Shown here: positions 1 through 5,654 of the stretch, one piece after another
Position numbering within the stretch: the first letter of the stretch is position 1
Layout of the letters: every line of letters starts with the position of its first letter
Source: Pseudomonadota bacterium
GTDB taxonomy: Bacteria > Pseudomonadota > Alphaproteobacteria > Rhizobiales > Kaistiaceae
Assembly: GCA_023391905.1 (NCBI GenBank)
Contig: JAEWAD010000273.1
Location: forward strand, 1-8,580
DNA length: 8,580 bases
Direction of reading: 5' to 3'
The notes under the pieces: model-generated
The model's input: only the letters and a program-made list of their open reading frames with translations
Databases searched by the model: none
What the model was told of the DNA's origin: nothing
Made by a program: the position numbers and the translations under genes

Positions 1-1
1 C

Positions 2-319
2 GCGGCGCCGACCGACGACGAGGCGCACTTCCAGGCGACGACGCAGTACCAGCGCCTGGTCAATCTCGTCCGCGGCCAGCCGACGACGCTGATGCCGCCG
101 GTCGAAAGCATGGACGGGCTGTGGGAAGCGCGCGAGGAGGCCTATGTGCGCTCGCATCTCGGCGTCGCAGTGATCGGCGGGCCGGACACCGTGCGCGAAA
201 AACTCACGGCGCTGATCGCGCGGACCGGCGCGGACGAACTGATCGTCACGACCGACTTCTACGACCCGGAGGATCGCAAGCGGTCGTTCGACATCCTCAT
301 GGACGTCCACCGGGGATAG
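2..319 (+). CDS. LLM-class flavin-dependent oxidoreductase, C-terminal fragment
   Basis: This is the last 105 codons of a gene that begins before the window; the open frame runs from base 2 to the TAG at 317-319. The residues match the C-terminal end of bacterial luciferase-like monooxygenases, which are FMN/F420-type TIM-barrel oxidoreductases. Seen directly are a tail of the form VIGGPDTVREKL (a glycine-proline turn followed by an amphipathic helix), then TGADELIVTTDFYD and an RKRSFDILMD helix, the usual closing helix of the MsnO8-like subgroup. The first internal ATG (92) falls inside the domain and is not a real start. The substrate cannot be deduced; many members of this subgroup are annotated only as hypothetical monooxygenases. 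The 3' end overlaps the convergent murI gene by 23 bp. Family assignment is fairly secure; function beyond the family is unknown. Confidence 0.78.
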   Translation, partial: AAPTDDEAHFQATTQYQRLVNLVRGQPTTLMPPVESMDGLWEAREEAYVRSHLGVAVIGGPDTVREKLTALIARTGADELIVTTDFYDPEDRKRSFDILMDVHRG

Positions 320-1121
320 CCGCTTCCGAATCCGCCGCGGCTTCGAGGCCGAAACGGGCGAGCAGCGCGACCTGGGCCGGCGCCCAGGACTCGCCGGAGG
401 TGAGACAGGCGGCGCCCGGCGCGCGGGCCGTTCCCGGCGCATCCGGTTCGAGCGACAGCACGGAGAGCACGCGCCTTGCGATCGCCTCGGCCGGATCGAT
501 CCACTCCACCGGCCACGGCGCGACGCGCTCGAGCCGATCGATCAGGAACGGGTAATGCGTGCAGGCGAGCACGATCGTGTCGGTGCGCCGGCCGTCGACC
601 TCGATGAAGGCCGGCTCGATCTCGGCCCGGATCGCCGCGTCGGCGACGGGCTCGCCGCGCATCACCGCCTCCGCCAGCGGCGCCAGCTCGGACGAGCCGA
701 CGAGGCGGATGTGACAGCCATTGGCGAAGCTGCGGATCAATTCCCGCGTGTAGTCGCGCTTCATCGTGCCCGGCGTCGCCAGCACGCCGACGACGCCGCT
801 CTTCGAGCGTTCGGCCGCCGGTTTGATCGCCGGCACGGTCCCGATGAAGGGGATCGCGTGCCGCGCGCGGAGCGGCGGCAGCACCAGCGTCGACGCCGTG
901 TTGCAGGCGATCACCACCGCGTCGGGGCGATGGCGTTCGATCAATTGCCCCATCAGCGCGACGATGTGGTCGGAAAGCGGTCCCGCATCCCAGTCGCCAT
1001 AGGGAAAGGCGGCGTCATCCGCGACATAGGCGATCTCGGCCGATGGCAATTGCCGCCGGATCTCGCGCAGTACCGAGAGGCCGCCGATGCCCGAATCGAA
1101 GACCAGCAGCCTGGCGCTCAA
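297..1121 (-). CDS. murI: Glutamate racemase MurI
   Basis: Cytoplasmic, cofactor-independent racemase that converts L-glutamate to D-glutamate for peptidoglycan precursors. The 274-residue product has the usual family length. Visible motifs are the N-terminal FDSGIGGLSVL (8-18), the substrate-pocket segment VADDAAFPYGD (33-43), the first catalytic cysteine in ACNTAST (Cys73) and the second in ACTHYP (Cys187). Both cysteines of the two-base mechanism are therefore present. The open frame continues upstream as a shadow of trmJ. The start is set by a TTG at 1121-1119, lying inside the trmJ stop (a TTGA overlap), with GAGG seven bases upstream, and this places RLLVFDSG exactly where the family begins. 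It is the second gene of a trmJ-murI unit and probably translationally coupled. The 3' end runs 23 bp into the convergent oxidoreductase gene; no terminator is visible there. Confidence 0.95.
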   Translation of the reverse strand: MSARLLVFDSGIGGLSVLREIRRQLPSAEIAYVADDAAFPYGDWDAGPLSDHIVALMGQLIERHRPDAVVIACNTASTLVLPPLRARHAIPFIGTVPAIKPAAERSKSGVVGVLATPGTMKRDYTRELIRSFANGCHIRLVGSSELAPLAEAVMRGEPVADAAIRAEIEPAFIEVDGRRTDTIVLACTHYPFLIDRLERVAPWPVEWIDPAEAIARRVLSVLSLEPDAPGTARAPGAACLTSGESWAPAQVALLARFGLEAAADSEAAIPGGRP

Positions 1122-1936
1122 TCGTCCGCCTCGCGGCTGGTGGTCTCGGTGCCGTCGGCTCGCTTGCGCGGACGGGTCGGCCGGTTCTCCAGCGCCGCGA
1201 TGACGCCGCGCAGCGTGCGGATGTCGGCCTCGGTGAACTGCGCCCGCTGCAGCATGGCGCGCAGGGTCTGCACCACGACCGGGCGCTTCTCGACCGGCCG
1301 GAAGAAGGTCACCTGGTCGAGCGCGCCTTCCAGATGCTCGAACAGGCCGAGCAGCTCCTGCTTGGTGGCCGGCCGGCTGTCGTTCGGCATGGCGAAGCGC
1401 AGGCCCGCTTCTTCCGTCTCGAGCCCGCTCCGGCGCCACTCATAGGCGACGATCAGCACGGCCTGGGCGATGTTGAGCGAGGCGAATTGCGGATCGATCG
1501 GCAGCGTCACGATCTCGTCGGCGAGCGAGATTTCCTCATTGGTGAGGCCGATCCGCTCCCGTCCGAACAGCACGCCGGTCTTCACGCCGGCCGTCATGTG
1601 GCCGCGCATGATGCCGGCGGCCGAGGCCGGGCCGCGCACCGGCTTGGCCAATTCGCGCGACCGCGCCGTGGTGGCGACGAGATAGCCGAGATCGGCGACC
1701 GCCGCCTCGACCGTGTCGAACAGGCGGATGCGGTCGAAGACATGGTCGGCGCGGCTGGCGGCGCGTCGGGCGCTCTCATTTGGCCAGCCGTCACGCGGAT
1801 TGACGATGCGGAGGTCGCGCAGGCCGAAATTGGCCATGGCGCGGGCAGCCGTGCCGATATTCTCGCCCAGCTGGGGTTCGACGAGAATGACGGCGGGGCC
1901 ATCGACGAGAAGTTCAGGGGAAGACATGTCGCTCAT
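1118..1936 (-). CDS. trmJ: SpoU/TrmJ-family RNA 2'-O-methyltransferase
   Basis: SPOUT-fold, SAM-dependent methyltransferase; TrmJ proteins 2'-O-methylate position 32 of tRNAs. The 272-residue protein shows the three SpoU motifs in order: motif 1 EPQLGENIGTAARAMANFGL (20-39, with Asn26 and Arg32), motif 2 LFGRERIGLTNEE (123-135) and motif 3 LPIDPQFASLNIAQAV (145-160). The last two form the trefoil-knot cofactor site. A helical C-terminal extension (about 190-252), typical of TrmJ rather than TrmH, follows, and then a charged, probably disordered tail. ATG 1936 is chosen as the longest reasonable start; ATG 1927 (Met4) is possible, and neither has a strong Shine-Dalgarno sequence. It is the first gene of the trmJ-murI unit and divergent from the HdeD-like gene. 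The exact target (tRNA position 32 or another RNA) is inferred from the family, not shown by the sequence. Confidence 0.85.
   Translation of the reverse strand: MSDMSSPELLVDGPAVILVEPQLGENIGTAARAMANFGLRDLRIVNPRDGWPNESARRAASRADHVFDRIRLFDTVEAAVADLGYLVATTARSRELAKPVRGPASAAGIMRGHMTAGVKTGVLFGRERIGLTNEEISLADEIVTLPIDPQFASLNIAQAVLIVAYEWRRSGLETEEAGLRFAMPNDSRPATKQELLGLFEHLEGALDQVTFFRPVEKRPVVVQTLRAMLQRAQFTEADIRTLRGVIAALENRPTRPRKRADGTETTSREADD
1129..1132 (-). promoter_or_regulatory. Ribosome binding site fixing the murI TTG start
   Basis: GAGG on the minus strand lies seven bases before TTG 1121-1119, inside the last codons of trmJ. It is the reason for choosing this non-ATG start, which also matches the family's N-terminus. 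Confidence 0.6.
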
Positions 1937-1984
1937 GGGGCGGTGGGAGAAAGTGATGTCCTAGCTGATTGCGCGTGGTCGCGC

Positions 1985-2027
1985 TATATTTGCGCCTCGG
2001 AAAGCGACACACGGATGAGTCGCTTTC
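1985..2027. promoter_or_regulatory. Divergent trmJ/HdeD-like control region with a 9-bp inverted repeat
   Basis: The 126-bp gap between the divergent trmJ and HdeD-like genes contains an AT-rich TATATT (1985-1990). It could serve as a -10 for the plus-strand gene, and its complement could serve trmJ; no convincing -35 is seen for either. Just downstream is a perfect inverted repeat: GAAAGCGAC at 2000-2008 and GTCGCTTTC at 2019-2027, separated by 10 nt. It could be an operator or a hairpin in the 5' leader of the HdeD-like mRNA. The sequence is seen; the function is inferred. Confidence 0.35.
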
Positions 2028-2062
2028 GCCACGGTATTCACGACCCAAGGGGGGTAGACGCC

Positions 2063-2626
2063 ATGCCGACAGACACAGCAGCCAACAAGAGCTTTTCTGC
2101 GGCGGTCCGCGAAAAATGGGGCTGGTTCCTGTTTCTCGGCATCGTCTTCCTGATCGGCGGCGTCTTCGCGATCGGCATGCCGCTGGTCTCGAGTGTCGCG
2201 GTCACCATCTTCCTCGCGGCCGTGCTCGTCATCGCCGGCGTGTTCCAGATCTTCCAGGCCTTCAGCGTCAAGGGCTGGGGCGGCTTCCTCTGGCAGCTGG
2301 TCGTCGGCATCGTCGTGCTGATCGGCGGCATCGCGATCTACATGTCGCCCGTCTTCGGCAGCTTCGCGCTGACGCTCGTCATCGCCTCGGTGTTCCTCGC
2401 CAAGGGCATCTTCCAGATCGCGCTGTCCTTCCGCATCAAGCCGCTCGACGGCTGGGGCTGGATCCTGGCGGCCGGCATCATCGCCTTCCTGGCCGGCTTC
2501 TTCATCCTGATGCAGTACCCGACCTCCGGCCTCTGGGTGCCGGGCACGCTCGCCGGCATCTCGCTGATCTTCACCGGCTGGAGCTACATCGCGCTCTCCC
2601 TGGCGGCGAAGCGCAGCCTGGCCTGA
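2063..2626 (+). CDS. HdeD family (DUF308) six-helix membrane protein
   Basis: Inner-membrane protein of the HdeD/DUF308 family; the Escherichia coli member is linked to acid resistance at high cell density, but no biochemical activity is established. The 187-residue product has about six hydrophobic segments, near residues 19-38, 44-66, 76-94, 98-121, 132-150 and 157-180. These form a three-fold repeat of helix hairpins: FLIGGVFAIGMPL, VLIGGIAIYMSPV and FLAGFFILMQYPT align, as do GVFQIFQAF, KGIFQIALS and TGWSYIALS. The start at ATG 2063 is preferred because AAGGGGGG (2047-2054) lies eight bases upstream. An in-frame ATG at 2015 falls inside an inverted repeat and would add an unlikely polar leader. 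The gene stands alone, divergent from trmJ, and is closed by an intrinsic terminator. A role in stress physiology is inferred from the family only. Confidence 0.9.
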   Translation: MPTDTAANKSFSAAVREKWGWFLFLGIVFLIGGVFAIGMPLVSSVAVTIFLAAVLVIAGVFQIFQAFSVKGWGGFLWQLVVGIVVLIGGIAIYMSPVFGSFALTLVIASVFLAKGIFQIALSFRIKPLDGWGWILAAGIIAFLAGFFILMQYPTSGLWVPGTLAGISLIFTGWSYIALSLAAKRSLA

Positions 2627-2646
2627 TCGCGATCGCGTTGATTTCG

Positions 2647-2686
2647 AAAACCGGCGGCTGCGCGCGACGCGGCCGCCGGTTTTTTA
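2647..2686 (+). terminator. Rho-independent terminator of the HdeD-like gene
   Basis: Twenty bases after the stop codon, arm AAAACCGGCGGC (2647-2658) pairs perfectly with GCCGCCGGTTTT (2672-2683) across a 13-nt loop and runs into a T tract (2680-2685). The A tract on the left would let it work weakly in the opposite direction. It separates the gene from icd. Confidence 0.88.
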
Positions 2687-2852
2687 TGGCGACGAGGCCA
2701 TGGCGATCCTCGTCCGAAGCCACCCTGTCCTCAGCCGCACGGCACGATCCCGGCGCCGCCTCCGGCCACGCGCCGCCGGCGCCTGCGGATCCATCGGGAG
2801 CACGGGCTCGAAGCGCGCTTCCGCGCGCCGCCACGCCCCGTCCATCCCGCCT
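2687..2852. other. Non-coding stretch upstream of icd
   Basis: Together with the terminator and the icd leader this makes a 343-bp gap without a gene. I see no frame with a ribosome binding site or a recognisable protein. A minor 7-bp hairpin (GACGAGG 2691-2697 with CCTCGTC 2708-2714) and a GC-rich inverted repeat (GGCGCCG 2752-2758, CGGCGCC 2777-2783) are present. They are unremarkable at this GC content. Confidence 0.5.
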
Positions 2853-2880
2853 TTGCGCGTCCTGAGTGCGATGCTATAGG
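2853..2880 (+). promoter_or_regulatory. Predicted sigma70-type promoter of icd
   Basis: TTGCGC (2853-2858), a 16-bp spacer and TATAGG (2875-2880), with an extended -10 TG at 2872-2873. This resembles housekeeping promoters of alphaproteobacteria. It would give an icd leader of roughly 80 nt. It is a sequence match only, with no transcription data. Confidence 0.5.
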
Positions 2881-2969
2881 GAAGCCCGCACCATCCTCGG
2901 CGCCCTGGCGCTGGCGGCTTCTTCCGCCGGCAGGCAGCGCCGTCAAACCCGGAAGCGAGGTAACCCTCC

Positions 2970-4181
2970 ATGGCGAAGATCAAGGTAGCCAATCCCGTCG
3001 TTGAGCTCGACGGCGACGAGATGACCCGGATCATCTGGCAGAACATCAAGGACAAGCTGATCCACCCCTACCTCGATCTCGACCTCCAGTATTTCGACCT
3101 GGGTGTCGAACACCGCGACGCCACCAACGACCAGGTGACGATCGACGCGGCCGAGGCGATCAAGCGCGTCGGCGTCGGCGTCAAGTGCGCCACGATCACG
3201 CCGGACGAGGCGCGCGTGAAGGAGTTCAACCTCAAGGAGATGTGGAAGTCGCCGAACGGCACGATCCGCAACATCCTCGGCGGCGTGATCTTCCGCGAGC
3301 CGATCATCTGCAAGAACGTGCCGCGCCTGGTTCCGGGCTGGACGCAGCCGATCATCGTCGGCCGTCACGCCTTCGGCGACCAGTACAAGGCGACCGACTT
3401 CCTCGTCCCCGGCAAGGGCCGCATGACGATCAAGTTCGAGGGCGAGGACGGCACCGTCATCGAGAAGGAAGTCTTCAAGTTCCCGGGCGCCGGCGTCGCC
3501 ATGGCGATGTACAACCTCGACGAATCGATCCGCGAATTCGCCCGCGCCTCGATGAACTACGGCCTCAACCGCAAGTATCCGGTCTACCTGTCGACCAAGA
3601 ACACGATCCTCAAGGCCTATGACGGCCGCTTCAAGGACCTGTTCCAGGAAGTGTTCGACAACGAGTTCGCCGACAAGTTCAAGGCCGCTGGCATCACCTA
3701 CGAGCACCGCCTGATCGACGACATGGTCGCGTCGGCGCTGAAGTGGACGGGTGGCTATGTCTGGGCGTGCAAGAACTATGACGGCGACGTCCAGTCCGAC
3801 ACCGTCGCCCAGGGCTTCGGCTCGCTCGGCCTGATGACCTCCGTGCTGATGACGCCGGACGGCAAGACCGTCGAGGCGGAAGCCGCCCACGGCACCGTGA
3901 CGCGCCACTACCGCGAGCACCAGAAGGGCAAGGAGACGTCGACCAACTCGATCGCCTCGATCTTCGCCTGGACCCGTGGCCTCGCCCATCGCGCCAAGCT
4001 CGACAACAACGAGGAACTCGCCAAGTTCGCGCTGACGCTCGAGAAGGTCTGCGTCGACACCGTCGAGGCCGGCGACATGACCAAGGACCTGGCGCTGCTC
4101 GTCGGCCCGGACCAGAAGTGGCTCTCGACCACCGGTTTCCTCGACAAGGTCAGCGAGAACCTGACCAAGGCGATGGCATAA
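2970..4181 (+). CDS. icd: NADP-dependent isocitrate dehydrogenase
   Basis: TCA-cycle enzyme that oxidatively decarboxylates isocitrate to 2-oxoglutarate and produces NADPH in the cytoplasm. The 403-residue protein is of the homodimeric, eukaryote-like type (close to human IDH1/IDH2) rather than the Escherichia coli type, and is full length. Isocitrate-contacting residues are all visible: Thr77, Ser94, Asn96 and Arg100 in KSPNGTIRN, Arg109, Arg132 (the position mutated in human IDH1 tumours, here normal), Tyr139 and catalytic Lys210 in LSTKNT. Metal-binding aspartates lie at 250, 273 and 277 (LIDDMVAS and NYDGDVQSD). The NADP-selecting pair Arg312-His313 sits in HGTVTRHY. The start at ATG 2970 has AGCGAGG (2954-2960) nine bases upstream. 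It is probably monocistronic, with its own promoter and a downstream hairpin. Identification is secure. Confidence 0.97.
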   Translation: MAKIKVANPVVELDGDEMTRIIWQNIKDKLIHPYLDLDLQYFDLGVEHRDATNDQVTIDAAEAIKRVGVGVKCATITPDEARVKEFNLKEMWKSPNGTIRNILGGVIFREPIICKNVPRLVPGWTQPIIVGRHAFGDQYKATDFLVPGKGRMTIKFEGEDGTVIEKEVFKFPGAGVAMAMYNLDESIREFARASMNYGLNRKYPVYLSTKNTILKAYDGRFKDLFQEVFDNEFADKFKAAGITYEHRLIDDMVASALKWTGGYVWACKNYDGDVQSDTVAQGFGSLGLMTSVLMTPDGKTVEAEAAHGTVTRHYREHQKGKETSTNSIASIFAWTRGLAHRAKLDNNEELAKFALTLEKVCVDTVEAGDMTKDLALLVGPDQKWLSTTGFLDKVSENLTKAMA

Positions 4182-4193
4182 CCAAGCCGTCCG

Positions 4194-4246
4194 GGGAGCC
4201 TGGCTCCCTTCAGCCTTCGGACAAGGGCGGTTCGCCGCCCTTGTCC
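4194..4246 (+). terminator. Hairpins after icd, probable transcription end or mRNA stabiliser
   Basis: The main element is a perfect 12-bp stem, GGACAAGGGCGG (4219-4230) with CCGCCCTTGTCC (4235-4246), closed by a TTCG tetraloop. A smaller stem, GGGAG (4194-4198) with CTCCC (4204-4208), precedes it. No T tract follows, so this is either a terminator of the weak-tract kind or a 3'-end protecting structure. Some read-through into the acetyltransferase gene 46 bases downstream is possible. Confidence 0.6.
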
Positions 4247-4291
4247 CCTCGCCTTCCCCCGCCCACAGGCCGCCCGGAGCAGGACGTCCGC

Positions 4292-4744
4292 ATGAACGTC
4301 GTCATCCGTCCGCTCTCCCCCGCCGACCATACGGCGTGGCTTTCCCTGTGGCAGGGCTATCTCGACTTCTACGAGCGCGCGCTGGCGCCCGAAATCACCG
4401 ATCTCACCTGGACGCGGCTCCACGATTTGGCCGAGCCGATGTTCGCCCTCGCCGCGGAACGCGATGGACGCCTGGTCGGCTTCGCCCACGCGATCCTGCA
4501 CCGGTCGACCTGGCTCGCCGGACACTCGTGCTATCTGGAAGACCTGTTCGTCAGCCCCGGCGATCGTCGCGGCGGCGTTGGCGGCGCGCTGATCGAGGCC
4601 GTCGCGCAGCAGGCGCGCGATCGCGGCTGCGACCGGCTGCACTGGCTGACGCACACCGACAACGCCACGGCGCGGCGCCTCTATGACAAGCTCGCCGCCC
4701 ATCTCGGTTTCGTCAGCTACCGGCGCAGCCTTCTCGATCCCTGA
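4292..4744 (+). CDS. GNAT family N-acetyltransferase
   Basis: A 150-residue, single-domain, probably cytoplasmic acetyltransferase that uses acetyl-CoA. Seen directly: an N-terminal beta strand VVIRPLSPADHTAWLSLW, a central strand LVGFAHAILH (61-70), and the core motif A with LEDLFVSPGDRRGGVGGAL (82-100). The last carries the pyrophosphate-binding Arg-Arg-Gly-Gly-Val-Gly loop. Motif B follows at 116-140 (LHWLTHTDNATARRLYDKL, with the usual Asn and Tyr). The start at ATG 4292 is supported by AGGA (4281-4284) seven bases upstream. Upstream in-frame ATGs fall inside icd or the hairpin. The substrate is unknown; this compact type acetylates small amines, amino acids or protein N-termini in different members. 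It lies downstream of icd after a strong hairpin and is convergent with the META-domain gene, only 20 bp away. Confidence 0.9.
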   Translation: MNVVIRPLSPADHTAWLSLWQGYLDFYERALAPEITDLTWTRLHDLAEPMFALAAERDGRLVGFAHAILHRSTWLAGHSCYLEDLFVSPGDRRGGVGGALIEAVAQQARDRGCDRLHWLTHTDNATARRLYDKLAAHLGFVSYRRSLLDP

Positions 4745-4764
4745 GTCGATAGCGGCTCCGTCGG

Positions 4765-5559
4765 CTACATCCGCGCCAGCACCACGATCGGCCGTCCGCG
4801 GCCATCGCTCAGGATCAGCTTCTGCCGCGGGCCGTCGATGCGCCAGCTGCGCACGTCCTTGAGCGTGTCGAGGAATTTCCGCTCCTGGTTCATCGCCGCC
4901 GGCGTGCACGCCTTCATCGTGCTCACGAGCTGGCCGAAGCGGATGCTGTCACCGCTGATGTTCGCGCTGCCGCCGATGGTGTTGCAGCCACCGGAACCGC
5001 CGACGCCGCCATTCGGCCGGATGACCAGCACCGTCTGCAGATAGTCCATGACGCCGCCGCCGCGGATATCCTCGGCGAGCCAGCGCCCGACCGGCCCGCG
5101 CGAGGGGCGCTCCGTGCCCTGCGCGGCGACGCGCTGAAGCGGAATGTCGATCCGGTCGGGCCCGCCGATCTCGACCGCATGCCGGCTCGTCGAGGTGAAC
5201 CAGAGCTGGCCACCGGCGGAGATCGTGGCGCGCAAGGCATAGCTGTGGCGGGGCCTCAGCTTGCTGTCGTCGAAGCGCAGGCGATAGGCGATCGGCACCT
5301 GGCCGCGTGGCCGGAACGTCGTCTGCGCGATCACCTTGGAGGGTGCATCGGCGAGCGACACGTCCAGGAGCTGCACCTCGACCCGCGCGTCGGGCGGCAG
5401 GGCGATGCGTTCGCGATAGAAGATCGATCCGTGCAGGGTGCGTGTCGCGGCGCCGGCCGGCGTCGCGAGCAGCCCCGAGAGCACAGCCGCCAACACGACC
5501 AGCGCCAGCGCGACACCACAATGTCCACAGCGTGCAAAAGCCATTTTGCGCGAGATCAT
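4765..5559 (-). CDS. Exported YbaY-like/META (HslJ-like) two-domain protein
   Basis: A 264-residue envelope protein with no assigned reaction. Residues 1-38 form a Sec signal peptide (basic start, hydrophobic ALALVVLAAVLSGLLA, predicted cleavage after TPAGA). There is no lipobox cysteine at the cleavage site, so it is probably soluble in the periplasm, unlike the lipoproteins YbaY and HslJ. Residues 40-145 are a YbaY/YscW-like beta domain with IALPPDARVEVQLLDVSLAD, followed by VPIAYRLRFD and RHSYALRATI. Residues 157-262 are a META domain with the GCNTIGG turn (191-197), TMKACTPAAMNQE (214-226) and a conserved Cys192/Cys218 pair. The start at ATG 5559 has AAGGAG nine bases upstream; the open frame extends further upstream without family similarity or a ribosome binding site. 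A predicted promoter with an overlapping inverted repeat precedes it. META proteins such as HslJ are linked to stress or antibiotic tolerance; a similar role here is inference. Confidence 0.87.
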   Translation of the reverse strand: MISRKMAFARCGHCGVALALVVLAAVLSGLLATPAGAATRTLHGSIFYRERIALPPDARVEVQLLDVSLADAPSKVIAQTTFRPRGQVPIAYRLRFDDSKLRPRHSYALRATISAGGQLWFTSTSRHAVEIGGPDRIDIPLQRVAAQGTERPSRGPVGRWLAEDIRGGGVMDYLQTVLVIRPNGGVGGSGGCNTIGGSANISGDSIRFGQLVSTMKACTPAAMNQERKFLDTLKDVRSWRIDGPRQKLILSDGRGRPIVVLARM

Positions 5560-5568
5560 GACCCGACA

Positions 5569-5574
5569 CTCCTT
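5569..5574 (-). promoter_or_regulatory. Ribosome binding site of the META-domain gene
   Basis: AAGGAG on the minus strand, nine bases before ATG 5559. It fixes the start at the signal-peptide methionine and excludes the 130-codon upstream extension of the frame. Confidence 0.75.
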
Positions 5575-5605
5575 GGAAACGCTCGAATGCTGCATCGCAA
5601 TAAAT

Positions 5606-5648
5606 ATATGATACGGATCCACTACATTACCGTCAGACCGTATCATAT
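5606..5648 (-). promoter_or_regulatory. Predicted promoter/operator of the META-domain gene
   Basis: On the minus strand, CTGACG (5631-5636), a 17-bp spacer and TATCAT (5608-5613) match a sigma70-like promoter about 50 bp before ATG 5559. An 11-bp perfect inverted repeat frames it: ATATGATACGG (5606-5616) and CCGTATCATAT (5638-5648), with centres 32 bp apart. One arm covers the -10 and the other abuts the -35. This is a plausible site for a dimeric repressor; no regulator gene is in the window. Confidence 0.5.
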
Positions 5649-5654
5649 TGACCG

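Noticed and set aside
555..1445. 296-codon plus-strand open frame over murI and trmJ
   Set aside because: Both genes on the minus strand carry their full catalytic motifs; this frame is Arg/His-rich and spans their junction.
2684..3055. 123-codon minus-strand open frame across the icd promoter and start
   Set aside because: It overlaps the icd start and has an Arg-rich translation without motifs or a plausible ribosome binding site.
2943..3989. 348-codon open frame antisense to icd
   Set aside because: The translation is a low-complexity Arg/Val/Asp/Leu-rich shadow caused by G/C-ending codons of icd, which is a certain gene. It has no recognisable motif.
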